NCBI RefSeq assembly: GCF_000949295.1
Contig: NZ_JXYS01000025.1
Location: forward strand, 1 to 64,000
Direction: 5' to 3'
From: Acidithrix ferrooxidans
Lineage (GTDB): Bacteria; Actinomycetota; Acidimicrobiia; Acidimicrobiales; Acidimicrobiaceae
DNA length: 64,000 nt
Shown here: piece by piece, positions 8,507 through 17,636 of the stretch
Position numbering within the stretch: the stretch's first letter is position 1
Layout: the number at the start of each line of letters is the position of its first letter
Made by a program: the position numbers and the translations under genes
Notes under the pieces: model-generated
The model's input: only the letters and a program-made list of their open reading frames with translations
Database searches by the model: none
What the model was told of the DNA's origin: nothing

Positions 8507-9255
8507 TACGCCTCCACCAATTCAAGAATCGAATCTGGAATATCAAAATTTGCATAGACATTCTGCACATCATCGAGATCTTCTAGTGCATCGACGAGCT
8601 TTAGCACCTTGCGTGCATCCAACTCATCATTTAGCTCAATCGTAGCATTGGGAACCAGATCTAATTCGCTCGATGAAACTTTGAATCCTGCTGCCTCGAT
8701 CGATTCACGAACCTCTTGAAGAAGATGCGGAGGACATAGCACCTGCCAGGAATCACCTAGATCAACTAGATCTTCAGCACCTGCATCAGCAGCTGCGAGC
8801 ATCAGCTCATCTTCGTCTATGTCACGTGAGGTTAAGATTACGCCCTTACGCTCAAATTGCCAAGCAACCGCACCCGGCTCTGCCATGGATCCGCCGTTTT
8901 TGGAAAAGATTGTCCTGACATCAGGACCGGTTCGATTGCGGTTATCGGTAAGACACTCGATGATCATTGCAATTCCGCCTGGGGCATAACCCTCATAGGA
9001 GACAGCTTCGTACTTTACGCCTTCAAGTTCTCCGGTTCCGCGCTTTATAGCACGCTCGATAGTATCGAGTGGGACTGAGGCTTCGCGGGCTTTAGCAAAC
9101 ATCGTGCGAAGCGTTGCGTTCGAGCTAACATCACCACCGCCTTCGCGGGCTGCGACTTCAACTTGACGAATCAATTTTGCAAAGAGCTTGCCTCTTGCCT
9201 TATCTTGAGCACCTTTTTTGTGCTTTATGGTTGCCCATTTAGAGTGACCTGACAT
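8506..9255 (-). CDS. yebC: YebC/PmpR (TACO1) family protein
   Basis: The 249-residue protein begins MSGHSKWATIKHKKGAQDK, the signature of the YebC/TACO1 family. Members have been described as transcriptional regulators and more recently as factors that relieve ribosome stalling. EGYAPGGIAMIIECLTDNRNRT lies near residues 85-106. Length is normal. It sits between pdxT and the peroxiredoxin and ahead of ruvC, a position also seen in mycobacteria (remembered gene order). Confidence 0.95.
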   Translation of the reverse strand: MSGHSKWATIKHKKGAQDKARGKLFAKLIRQVEVAAREGGGDVSSNATLRTMFAKAREASVPLDTIERAIKRGTGELEGVKYEAVSYEGYAPGGIAMIIECLTDNRNRTGPDVRTIFSKNGGSMAEPGAVAWQFERKGVILTSRDIDEDELMLAAADAGAEDLVDLGDSWQVLCPPHLLQEVRESIEAAGFKVSSSELDLVPNATIELNDELDARKVLKLVDALEDLDDVQNVYANFDIPDSILELVEA

Positions 9256-9280
9256 TTATTTCCACCTAGAGCCAAAACAA

Positions 9281-9901
9281 CTAAACTCGAAAGTCATCCA
9301 CGAATAGCTTATGCAGCCTTGAGTCGTTGGTAACCTCGGGATGAAATGAAGATACCAATACATTAGCGTTACGACACACAGCAGGGACGCTCTCAATACG
9401 ATTTGGTCCAAAGTCATATGTTACACTCGCCAACACCTCGACTCCAGCTCCAACTCGAGTGACTACCGGAGCGCGAATGAATGCTCCACGCATTGGCGTA
9501 TCAAGCCCTTTGACTTGAAGATCCGCCTCAAAGGAATCGACTTGGCGTCCAAAGCCATTTCTTCGAACCGAGATGTCAATACCACCAAAGGCAATTTGAT
9601 CCGCCCGGCCATCATGGATCTCCTTAGAAAGCAAGATCATTCCGGCGCAAGTCCCAAAACAGGCACCTTGGTTTGCCAAAAATTCACCAATGGCCCCGAA
9701 GAGTCCTGAGGATTCCAAGAGCATCGATATCGCCGTAGACTCCCCACCTGGAAAAACCAAATGCGTAATGCCAACCATATCTTTGGGGAGTCTTACAAGC
9801 TTGGACGAGACATCGATTCGGGCAAAAGCCTCTTGGTGCTCACGGAAATCTCCCTGCAGCGCCAAAACACCTACATTCACCGCCAAGGAACTAGTTACCA
9901 A
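9281..9901 (-). CDS. pdxT: Pyridoxal 5'-phosphate synthase, glutaminase subunit PdxT
   Basis: PdxT hydrolyses glutamine and channels ammonia to PdxS in the DXP-independent vitamin B6 pathway. The 206-residue protein has [13 protein letters not shown] near the N-terminus, the oxyanion block FPGGEST, the nucleophilic Cys in [10 protein letters not shown] and the His-Glu pair in [10 protein letters not shown]. It overlaps the end of pdxS by 7 bp, so expression is coupled. The start codon is GTG or ATG within the overlap; homologues start close to the VGVLALQG strand. Confidence 0.95.
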   Translation of the reverse strand: MVTSSLAVNVGVLALQGDFREHQEAFARIDVSSKLVRLPKDMVGITHLVFPGGESTAISMLLESSGLFGAIGEFLANQGACFGTCAGMILLSKEIHDGRADQIAFGGIDISVRRNGFGRQVDSFEADLQVKGLDTPMRGAFIRAPVVTRVGAGVEVLASVTYDFGPNRIESVPAVCRNANVLVSSFHPEVTNDSRLHKLFVDDFRV

Positions 9902-10806
9902 CCTCGTTCGGCGAGGTGAACATCTACTTCGTCCATCTCAATACCCACCATGGCTGGGCCTAGATTTCTAGAGACCTTGGTCAATATTTGAGGATCCATA
10001 TAGTGTGTTGTTGCCTCAACGATCGCGCGAGCGCGCTTAGATGGGTCACCACTCTTGAAGATACCAGAGCCCACGAAGACCGCTTGTGCACCCAATTGCA
10101 TTACAAGTGCCGCATCTGCTGGGGTGGCAATTCCACCGGCACAAAATAGCGGAACCGGAAGTTCGCCTCGACGGGCCACCTCTTGCACGAGTTCGATTGG
10201 AGCACGCAACTCCTTAGCCCAAGCGTACAACTCGGAAGAGTCAGCTTGGCCAATCTTTCTTACGTCCCCCAGAATGGAACGCAGGTGACGAACGGCTTCG
10301 ATTACATTACCAGTGCCAGCTTCGCCTTTGGATCGAATCAGAGCGGCACCCTCGGAGATACGACGAAGAGCCTCTCCAAGATTTGTAGCACCACAGACAA
10401 AGGGAACATTAAACTTCCACTTATCTATGTGGTGAGCCTCATCCGCTGGCGTCAAAACTTCAGACTCATCGATATAGTCAAGCGCCATCGACTGCAAAAT
10501 CTGTGCTTCAACGAAATGGCCGATCCTTGCCTTTGCCATCACTGGAATCCCCACCGACTCCTGAATCTCAGCAATTAGTGCCGGGTCGCTCATTCGAGCA
10601 ACACCGCCATCGCGGCGAATATCAGCAGGTACTCGCTCAAGAGCCATAACGGCTATCGCTCCGGCGTCTTCAGCGATCTTGGCCTGATCGGCGTTGACTA
10701 CGTCCATAATTACGCCACCACGGAGCATCTCCGCCAAACCGGTTTTTACGCGTACTGTAGCCTTCTCCAACGATTCTTTTACGATCTCACTGTTGTCGTT
10801 TGACAC
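9895..10806 (-). CDS. pdxS: Pyridoxal 5'-phosphate synthase, synthase subunit PdxS
   Basis: PdxS condenses ribose 5-phosphate, glyceraldehyde 3-phosphate and ammonia into PLP. The (beta/alpha)8 barrel carries the conserved [11 protein letters not shown], the active-site lysine in [10 protein letters not shown], and [15 protein letters not shown]. The frame could begin at GTG 10818; I prefer GTG 10806, which leaves a short leader before the conserved [11 protein letters not shown]. Neither has a strong ribosome-binding site. Together with pdxT it would supply PLP, the cofactor of several enzymes in this window. Confidence 0.95.
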   Translation of the reverse strand: MSNDNSEIVKESLEKATVRVKTGLAEMLRGGVIMDVVNADQAKIAEDAGAIAVMALERVPADIRRDGGVARMSDPALIAEIQESVGIPVMAKARIGHFVEAQILQSMALDYIDESEVLTPADEAHHIDKWKFNVPFVCGATNLGEALRRISEGAALIRSKGEAGTGNVIEAVRHLRSILGDVRKIGQADSSELYAWAKELRAPIELVQEVARRGELPVPLFCAGGIATPADAALVMQLGAQAVFVGSGIFKSGDPSKRARAIVEATTHYMDPQILTKVSRNLGPAMVGIEMDEVDVHLAERGW

Positions 10807-10830
10807 TTTTATCCACACCTAAGCTCTTAT

Positions 10831-10854
10831 CCAATGTAGACACGCCTACATTGG
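10831..10854. promoter_or_regulatory. Palindrome upstream of pdxS
   Basis: CCAATGTAG (10831-10839) and CTACATTGG (10846-10854) are perfect 9-bp inverted repeats around a 6-nt loop. The site lies 25 bp ahead of the pdxS start and has no following T tract. An operator or a leader hairpin is more likely than a terminator. The binding factor is unknown. Confidence 0.4.
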
Positions 10855-10983
10855 AGCACCACACTATGGATACTCATTCTAGTCCTAAAATAATAAGTTA
10901 GGATTAGCGACCACGGCTCTCAAACCAAATCGTCCGGACAATTTCACAAGAAAACCATCGAAGATGGAAATTTAATACAACGC

Positions 10984-12051
10984 CTATTGTGTCGTTGTAA
11001 AAGATGCACCAATAGGCGCAAAGATTACCCAGGTCCTACCGGGACGAAGTTTGACCGGTGTGCCACTGCTATAGGAGTAGTTTGTCGGTGAAACATTTGA
11101 AGATTTGGCCCATGTTGCAGCTCCTACATATCCACCTATTGCAATCTCAGCGTTACCATTTCCTACAATCATCCCTTCTGGAACTGGATTGCCAGCCGGA
11201 TCCACAAATCCTGTATTGGCGTAGGGAATAAACTCAATTATCAAATTCGTCGCCGAGATGGGAGCACCCGTCGTATCCACTACGTTGGTGCCATTGATGG
11301 ACTTGGTCCAATCGGACCCTGAGCGATGGTAGGTCCAAGTGTCAGTGGTGACGCCTGACATCGCGATAGTAATGCTTTTATTACGTATTGTTGCACCAGG
11401 TATTTTCAAGTGGGCCGAGCCATATTGAAACAACGGCTTAGCTGGAACACCGCGCCCATTTGCTGCACCATAGAGCGCCTTAGTGCTAGAGTAAAGATTG
11501 TGTGGCTCTGCTCGAGAGTAGTCACGCGTGTAGGCGCTACCTGCTACCATCGCACCAACGTCAACGATGCCGGTTGCTCGAACTTCCGAGACAAAAGTAG
11601 GTATTCCCCCGGAATAGGCAAGTAAACCCGTCGTCTGGGCGGCTAGAGCAACGTCGGTTCCACGCACAGATCGAATTGGCCCAACCGAAGGTGCATTTTG
11701 GCTTTGAAAGACTGCCATATACCGAGTGATTCCACCCTCAACGACCTCTTCATAGACGAGATCGGCTTGGTTGATTCCAGACTGGGGCCAAGCCTGGGGA
11801 GCATTGTCAATCTTGACCATTAGCGCCGGTCTATTCAACTTCGAGGCATCGGCTTTTGTTGCCGGCAATCCCGTCAAAGGAAAGGTGCCAATCGTAGCCG
11901 AAGTGGTGGATGTGGTCGACGTCGGTACCGCATTTGTAGTGGATGAGGAAGCAACGGAACTACCCGAAGATCCACATGCTGCCAATAACATTCCTGTGGT
12001 TAAGGCAATACCAACTAATATAGAACCACTTTTTGGCAAAGTCTTCTCCAA
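10984..12051 (-). CDS. DUF3048 (YerB-like) lipoprotein
   Basis: This 355-residue protein has a lipoprotein signal peptide ending at the lipobox LLAACGSS (Cys about residue 26). A Ser/Thr-rich linker to about residue 55 follows, then a DUF3048 domain (LMVKIDNAPQAWPQSGINQADLVYEE, GGITRYMAVFQ, GPIRSVRGTD, SRAEPHNLY). Bacillus YerB is the best-known relative, and the function is unsettled. It should be anchored on the outer face of the membrane. It lies between the M48-like gene and pdxS on the same strand. Confidence 0.88.
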   Translation of the reverse strand: MEKTLPKSGSILVGIALTTGMLLAACGSSGSSVASSSTTNAVPTSTTSTTSATIGTFPLTGLPATKADASKLNRPALMVKIDNAPQAWPQSGINQADLVYEEVVEGGITRYMAVFQSQNAPSVGPIRSVRGTDVALAAQTTGLLAYSGGIPTFVSEVRATGIVDVGAMVAGSAYTRDYSRAEPHNLYSSTKALYGAANGRGVPAKPLFQYGSAHLKIPGATIRNKSITIAMSGVTTDTWTYHRSGSDWTKSINGTNVVDTTGAPISATNLIIEFIPYANTGFVDPAGNPVPEGMIVGNGNAEIAIGGYVGAATWAKSSNVSPTNYSYSSGTPVKLRPGRTWVIFAPIGASFTTTQ

Positions 12052-12098
12052 TTCATCGACGTCATAATTAGCGTAATATCAAGTACGTCAAATCTGAT

Positions 12099-12923
12099 TC
12101 AAAATCCCGACAGCTCAGCTATGCGTTGGTCCATCTCGATATCATCGAACTCTGGGATAAACCAAAATTGTGCAAACAATCGTCTCTCGGTATCCTTTGA
12201 CGGTCTGACACTTATCTCTTCGGCACGTTCCATAGCTGAGATGAGGGCAGGTGGAAATCGGGTTATGGTAATACCACCAATGTCATTGGCGATATCGCGG
12301 CCCAACATCTCGTGACTATGAGCCGATGGAACAAAGCGTTGGGAGTATTTGCCCATCGTTCTTTGGAAGGCTCGTAATCGAGCTTCGTATTGAACTTGAC
12401 CTGTTCGAATCTTGACCAATTCGCGAGCTATAATCGCCTCTAATTCCATGCGAGTCAGCAGTTCCAATGCACCAGAGGTGACCACAAAGGCACCTTGACG
12501 TCCGGGACCCACTATAGCAACTGTATTGATCTGAGGTTCATCGAGCAGATAGGCCCCAGGCATATCTATTCCGACTGTCGCCGACAATCCCTCCAGCAGC
12601 GATACAACACGAGGATGAAGATCGCCAGAGAGCTCGGTCAACCCGAGAAATCTTGTCTCGTCAGCACCTCCCTGACTGAATGAGACAGATCCAAAGACAA
12701 GAGAGCCCGCGACGATGATTACGCCGATCAAAAGGCCAATCTTGTCGGGAACGCCTACTATTGCGACCAGAGATCCAATAACAATGCCAAGGACTGCTCC
12801 CACAATCCCTGAAACAACCATGAAGTAGGTCAACAACTCCGCGGCCGCTGCCTTGGTGTCAAAACCCTTTACTCCACCCCAAAATTTGAATGCGCCCTGT
12901 TTAGACAACGCTAAAAACCTCAC
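12099..12923 (-). CDS. Degenerate M48 (HtpX-like) membrane protein lacking the HExxH zinc motif
   Basis: This 274-residue protein has two hydrophobic segments (about 31-55 and 62-80). Its domain follows the M48 peptidase layout: MPGAYLLDEPQINTVAIVGP, FVVTSGALELLTRMELEAII. At the position where HtpX has AHELsH, this protein has ARELVK (residues 166-171). Both zinc-binding histidines of HExxH are therefore replaced by Arg and Lys, and it is very unlikely to be a metalloprotease. It starts 6 bp after the pimA stop, so it is co-transcribed with the glycosyltransferase and may have a structural or partner role at the membrane (inference). Confidence 0.75.
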   Translation of the reverse strand: MRFLALSKQGAFKFWGGVKGFDTKAAAAELLTYFMVVSGIVGAVLGIVIGSLVAIVGVPDKIGLLIGVIIVAGSLVFGSVSFSQGGADETRFLGLTELSGDLHPRVVSLLEGLSATVGIDMPGAYLLDEPQINTVAIVGPGRQGAFVVTSGALELLTRMELEAIIARELVKIRTGQVQYEARLRAFQRTMGKYSQRFVPSAHSHEMLGRDIANDIGGITITRFPPALISAMERAEEISVRPSKDTERRLFAQFWFIPEFDDIEMDQRIAELSGF

Positions 12924-12929
12924 CTAGCA

Positions 12930-14009
12930 TCAAGAAGCTTCGGAAATCGATTCTTCAAAGGCTTTGAGATACCTTAAAGCAAGATTATCAATTGAGTGCT
13001 CTGATGCTCTCTGTAAACCGCTAGATACTAGCCGCTCTTTCAACTTATCATCCTGTAAGACCCGATCAATTGATAACGCTAGAGCCTCTGGATCACCAGG
13101 AGCCACAAGCAGAGCCTCTCTATCCTTCCTGGCGACCTCTCTATATCCCCTGATATCCGATGCCACCACAGCACCAGAAGCTGCCATAGCTTCAAGAAGA
13201 ACGACACCAAATGATTCACCAAAAAGACTTGGTGCAACAAATACATCGGCCGCCCGCATACGTGATGCGGCCTCTGCATCTGAAATTCTACCAAGCCAAT
13301 CCACATTCGACAAATGAGAGAACTTTTTATGCAATACCGGAGTCTCAGGACCATCACCGGCAATCCAAAAGGTGGCGGGTGATCGGACTAATTCCACGCT
13401 ACGCAAAAGAACCTCTAAGCCTTTACGATTCTCATGGCGTCCCAAAAAAAGTACCACCGGGGATTCTTTTGGCCAAATGGGGCCTGTTGAATATCGACCC
13501 AAATCAACGCCATTACCCAAGATCTCATAACTTCCGCCTATGACACGAGATGCTGTTTTAGCAGCCTCAGCTGAGACTGCGAAGCGCCGGGTAATCCTAC
13601 GCGCCAGCGGAGACATCGCCCTGCCAAAGGCGAGATAAGCTAGTGACACTCCTTGGCGGTGGAAGGTGCCAACGATGGGAATCTCTACCGAAGCCAACGT
13701 AACCAAACTAGGACCAGGCGCAAGGGGCTCATGTAGGTGGACGACGTCATATGAGTAACTCCTCAATTCGTGACGCAACTTAGCCATTGTCGAGGGGCGC
13801 AGGCCAGTAGGCGCAATCGAGCCATTTGCACGAAGTCTTAGCGAAGGACCCAAACAGACCATATCGTATGGAGGAATCAAATCGTCACAGGGGGCGAATA
13901 GTTCCACCTCGTGACCGTGTGCACGCATCGCCAACGTTAGGCCTACCACCTGAGATTGAACACCCCCAGGAAAACCAAGGCTATATGGACAAACTACTGC
14001 AACTTTCAC
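12930..14009 (-). CDS. pimA: Phosphatidylinositol mannosyltransferase-like GT4 glycosyltransferase
   Basis: This 359-residue GT-B enzyme is of the PimA type, which transfers mannose from GDP-mannose to phosphatidylinositol on the inner face of the membrane. The N-terminus MKVAVVCPYSLGFPGGVQSQ carries the acceptor-side GGVQ loop. VVHLHEPLAPG and GTFHRQG follow, and the C-terminal domain has the donor-binding FGESFGVVLLEAMA. Neighbouring pgsA and PatA-like genes support the assignment. Unlike the compact mycobacterial arrangement, 1.4 kb of non-coding and decayed DNA separates it from the acyltransferase. Confidence 0.88.
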   Translation of the reverse strand: MKVAVVCPYSLGFPGGVQSQVVGLTLAMRAHGHEVELFAPCDDLIPPYDMVCLGPSLRLRANGSIAPTGLRPSTMAKLRHELRSYSYDVVHLHEPLAPGPSLVTLASVEIPIVGTFHRQGVSLAYLAFGRAMSPLARRITRRFAVSAEAAKTASRVIGGSYEILGNGVDLGRYSTGPIWPKESPVVLFLGRHENRKGLEVLLRSVELVRSPATFWIAGDGPETPVLHKKFSHLSNVDWLGRISDAEAASRMRAADVFVAPSLFGESFGVVLLEAMAASGAVVASDIRGYREVARKDREALLVAPGDPEALALSIDRVLQDDKLKERLVSSGLQRASEHSIDNLALRYLKAFEESISEAS

Positions 14010-14075
14010 TCAAAATAGGTTAGGCCACACTCTGGCTAATAGCTACCCTCAATTCCTGGCAATTACGCTGCCCAG

Positions 14076-14625
14076 TTATTCATCCCTCAATTGCTCAGAT
14101 AACGCAATCTCAGCCAAAACCTTCCTTAGCGCTATAGCTCCAACAAAAATATCAATTGGTGGCTTCTGATCTACCAGAGCGGACTCAAAGTACCAATGTG
14201 GGTGCGCTTTGGCGACTCAACAAGAACTTCAGATCGTGGCATTCATGGGCCGTCGCCCCAATCGAGATCGAAATAGTCATCAAAAAGGCTATGGAGAACC
14301 ATCGAGCACCCCTCTTCAAGGAGATACCTTCCCGAGGGGTAAATCGACGAACTCGAGGCAATTATTAGTCTCACACAAATCGCCGATTTGAAAAATACCC
14401 TAATCTCATCTTCCGCAAGCATTTTCCAATAGAAGATAGGCTGCAACGGCGAGATCAAGCTTCTCGAAGCACCAATAATGACCTAATTTCCCCAGAGTTA
14501 CAGCCAATCGAGCCATCTAACAACTTCAAAAAGACACCTAGATAAGAGTGAAAATAGACCTTATCAATAAGAACGCGGAGTATAAACCTCCCAAAGGCTA
14601 CGACATCGCTAAATTGGCCAACCAT
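14076..14625 (-). pseudogene. Frameshifted remnant of an unrecognised gene
   Basis: Short reading frames on the minus strand join end to end across frameshifts and read like protein. They include MVGQFSDVVAFGRF and VYFHSYLGVFLKLLD from 14625, then GHYWCFEKLDLAVAAYLLL near 14490-14430. LEFVDLPLGKVSP follows near 14350, then MVLHSLFDDYFDLDWGDGP to about 14243. The last segment is AHPHWYFESALVDQKPP and IFVGAIALRKVLAEIALS, ending in TAA at 14076. At least four frame changes are needed to join them. I do not recognise the family. An intact version would be about 180 residues and would sit in line with pimA. Confidence 0.5.
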
Positions 14626-14632
14626 TTCAGGA

Positions 14633-15370
14633 GAACATTACGGAATTAGCTCTTTAACAATTTTAGACTTTTAGCGCTATATGGCTTGGTCGTCTAAGGG
14701 TAAAAACCTCTAACTGAATCAAAATAGACGACCATTAATAATTGACTTTTAAACTACTATGGCCACTGCTAAACAACCATCAATACAGGATCATTTGTAA
14801 TTAAATCTCAAAAAATCAAGGGTGAAATATAACCCATAGTTGACCTACTATCTAATTTGGATTCTCAAGTCATATTATCGCCAGTGCTATCGCTTTAAAA
14901 ATAGATCCAACGCTAACAGATAGCAATAAGAAACCGCATCGATCGACAACAGCATAACACCTAAAAATATCCCAATCGTAAAAAGCAGGGTGCAGAAAGG
15001 CTAAGCGTGGAGACGGATGTTAGGAGCCTGCGCTAGAAGTTTTCTCTACGATACAATCTTACCGCTAGGTCAGGCATCTTATGAAACCATAGCCCAGAAC
15101 TTCGCTCCTGCTAGACACATCAAGCCACTTAGAATCACATTTCAGTGCGCAAAAATCACCGTTAGAACCTGATATCCTACGAGTACATTAGCACTGTTAT
15201 ACAATCAAGTAGCGAAAACCAAACCATGTTTTGGTAGGCCCGTATCCAAATAAAGTATCCCAATATCCGTGTTATCTATGGCTTCGAATAACCATGCTAT
15301 TCATCTCTAGTAATATCGAAACATTACAAACAATAGCTATTATACAATCGAAGTGATCAGCAAAATTAAA
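14633..15370. other. AT-rich stretch without recognisable genes
   Basis: No open frame of useful length or conserved motif is visible on either strand, and base composition is more A/T-rich than the flanking genes. Together with the decayed gene to its left, it makes an unusually long gap inside a conserved lipid gene cluster. It may be eroded inserted DNA. The pimA promoter may lie toward its left side, but I could not pick it confidently. Confidence 0.4.
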
Positions 15371-15399
15371 ATAATGAGCTTACTTTGTAAAGCCCATTA
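15371..15399 (-). terminator. Terminator after PatA-like acyltransferase
   Basis: On the minus strand TAATGGGCTT and AAGCTCATTA form a 10-bp stem (one G-U pair) with an 8-nt loop, overlapping the acyltransferase stop codon. ATTTTAATTTT follows. This suggests that pimA is transcribed separately from the acyltransferase. Confidence 0.7.
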
Positions 15400-16296
15400 T
15401 TTGAGATTTGAATTGTCAAAGAGGGGTTGAAAAACGTGCCACTGCTCTGGTGCTTGGCTAATCAAGGTCTCAAAAGCATATGCAATCTCTTGAGTTAAAC
15501 GTTTTGCATCGCTTCGGAGATTGGTGCGCTCGCCCACCTTTATTTCAGGCAACATTCGCATGCAATGGCCTCCATTGGCCTCCATAAAGACGGCAGTTGG
15601 AAGTAGCGGCGCTCCCGTGCGAAGCGCCATTATTGCAGGCCCCAGTGGCATTGAGATCTTTCTAGAAAAAAAATCAACCTCAACACTTGAAGCGTCCAAA
15701 GAGCGGTCGGCCACGATCGCTACCACCTCATTTGCGCGAAGAGCGGCAACTATCTTTGGCATCGGATTGTCATCGTGGCGAATTGGTTTCACGCCAAATC
15801 GAGTCCGAAGTTCTAAAAACCACTCATATAACTCTTGAGGCTCAAGGCCCTCAACAACTGCATTGACGCCAATGCGATCCGTATCGAACCAAGCCGCGCC
15901 AAAGTCCCAATTGCCAAGGTGCGGAGCAACTACAATTGCTCCTCTTCCTTGTGCGATGGCTTCGTACAGGCTCTCCATTCCCTCAGACCGGCCGTGAGAC
16001 AATATCATAGATCGTGATGCTGTGCCCATCTTGAATGATTCAAACCAATACTGGGCATAAGATACAAAAGACCTAGCAACAAAGGCTTCCAAGTACACGC
16101 CCTGTGTCCCCACGACAGGTGCAAGGTTATTTCTCACCACCAAGCGTCGCTTTGGATTGGCTAAATATGCTAGCGACCCGCCAAAAACTCCAATTTTAGA
16201 GCCCAATTCAAATGGAATCACTTCAGCTATGGCGTTGGCAATCTTATAGCCAAGCAAAAGCCCTCTGTCTTTGAAAAACTTCTGAATTTCCATCAA
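15397..16296 (-). CDS. LpxL/HtrB-family acyltransferase, probable phosphatidylinositol-mannoside acyltransferase (PatA-like)
   Basis: This 299-residue membrane-associated acyltransferase belongs to the family that includes LpxL and mycobacterial PatA, which acylates the mannose of PIM1/PIM2. The catalytic HxxxxD/E pattern is in APHLGNWDFGAAW (near residues 124-136). ADRSLDASSVEVDFF, GPAIMALRTGAPLLP and the C-terminal PEQWHVFQPLF are typical. The position between pgsA and pimA supports a role in PIM synthesis. The start at 16296 has no strong ribosome-binding site; the next Met is the following codon. Confidence 0.88.
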   Translation of the reverse strand: MMEIQKFFKDRGLLLGYKIANAIAEVIPFELGSKIGVFGGSLAYLANPKRRLVVRNNLAPVVGTQGVYLEAFVARSFVSYAQYWFESFKMGTASRSMILSHGRSEGMESLYEAIAQGRGAIVVAPHLGNWDFGAAWFDTDRIGVNAVVEGLEPQELYEWFLELRTRFGVKPIRHDDNPMPKIVAALRANEVVAIVADRSLDASSVEVDFFSRKISMPLGPAIMALRTGAPLLPTAVFMEANGGHCMRMLPEIKVGERTNLRSDAKRLTQEIAYAFETLISQAPEQWHVFQPLFDNSNLK

Positions 16297-16506
16297 CCTT
16301 CGATCAACAATGGAGAGTTCTCATCCAAAGATCCCTATCACCACTGGCCGCCAAAGCCAGCACTACCAACGGAAATTTCGGATCCACAAACAAAGCTCCA
16401 GCTTAAGCTCATCTTTGATGAAAACGAAAGACCCTGCTCTTTTGATCTATCAACGGTCAGCCAAAGTGGATTGTCGTGGAACTAACGAGCAAAAGGCTAA
16501 AAGGAG

Positions 16507-17292
16507 TTAGTCGTGGAACTTTGAAGTAAACCATCGTGAACGATCTGCATTTGCCTGGCTAACTCTAACCCTATGGCTTCTGCGGTTATCAGCACGATGA
16601 CCACGACCACTACGAAAACGCTCTTTCAAAGACGTCTCCGAGAGACGCTTACGAGATTGATACGATTGTCGGATACGTAGCTTAACCCTGTTATCTCTAT
16701 TGGATGCTTGAGCCCAAACCTTGATAAATCTTTGAAAGACAGTAACCACAGAAAGAACAAGCACAAGCCACAATATAGGAATCAACAAAGGTGGAATCAA
16801 AATCCCCACCATCAATAAAACGAGGCGCTCAGCGCGTTCCATGATCCCGCCCTTGGCATTGAATCCAAGAGATTCGGCTTTGGCTCGCTGATAAGAGATC
16901 AAAGATGCGCTCCCGTATACCCCAAATGGCAAGATGACAAGATAGGTATGATGGCTAGCGATAAAGTAAAAAGAAAGGCCAACTGTTATCATCAAATCGC
17001 TGAATCGATCCGATACCGAGTCGAAGAAGGCACCGCGGGCTGAAGAGGTTCCTCTGGCTTTAGCAACAGGTCCGTCCAAAAGATCAGGTACCGATGAGGC
17101 CACCAATGCTATGAAAGCTATGAAAAGATGCGACGTTGCTAAAAGAGCACCCGTCACGACTGACATTACCACACCTGTTAGCGTCAAAATATCAGCCGTA
17201 ATACCGATACTAGCTAGCGCAATTCCAACAGGTTGGGTTCTCCGATCAACTTGTGACCTCAGATTCCCATCAAACACTTTAGAATTCTCCAA
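16507..17292 (-). CDS. pgsA: CDP-alcohol phosphatidyltransferase, probable phosphatidylinositol phosphate synthase
   Basis: This 261-residue membrane enzyme should join CDP-diacylglycerol and inositol 1-phosphate, the first committed step toward phosphatidylinositol. The CAP motif runs from DLLDG to the last Asp of FFDSVSD, near residues 70-95, with all four acidic residues present. The usual DGxxAR has become DGPVAK (Lys for Arg). Several membrane helices follow (LVLLMVGILIPPLLIPILWLV). A basic, Arg-rich tail of about 60 residues is unusual in length. Other CDP-alcohol products are possible, but the PatA-like and pimA neighbours favour inositol. Confidence 0.86.
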   Translation of the reverse strand: MENSKVFDGNLRSQVDRRTQPVGIALASIGITADILTLTGVVMSVVTGALLATSHLFIAFIALVASSVPDLLDGPVAKARGTSSARGAFFDSVSDRFSDLMITVGLSFYFIASHHTYLVILPFGVYGSASLISYQRAKAESLGFNAKGGIMERAERLVLLMVGILIPPLLIPILWLVLVLSVVTVFQRFIKVWAQASNRDNRVKLRIRQSYQSRKRLSETSLKERFRSGRGHRADNRRSHRVRVSQANADRSRWFTSKFHD

Positions 17293-17636
17293 TTTTGAGA
17301 TAATTTAGTGCGATCTTATCTCAAGAAACCTAAGACCCACCAACCATTGCTTTCATCTTAGGCCATTTCGAAGTGAATTAGCACCCTATGTGGCAGATGT
17401 CTTAGTTACAAAAGTCACCTCCAATTCTTGGAATCGAGGTTCGCTTTCTGATAAGTTCTCAGGTACGGAGGTGTTAGGCGCTTGAAGTTTATGGATCAAA
17501 GAGTTGGAAAGAGACCGAAAAAAAACCAGCCATCCACTTCCGCGGATAATCAGTAACTCTCAAAACGCTCCCAATAAGACGCTTTGAAAATGAGGCCATG
17601 GGGCATATATCCTCATGGACCAAGGAGGTGGTTGGA
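17293..17636. other. Divergent intergenic region, pgsA / EF-G-like gene
   Basis: The region must hold the promoters of pgsA (minus) and the EF-G-like gene (plus). AAGGAGG at 17622-17628 is an exceptionally good ribosome-binding site and fixes the EF-G-like start at TTG 17637. I could not choose -10/-35 boxes with confidence, and no gene is seen. Confidence 0.4.
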
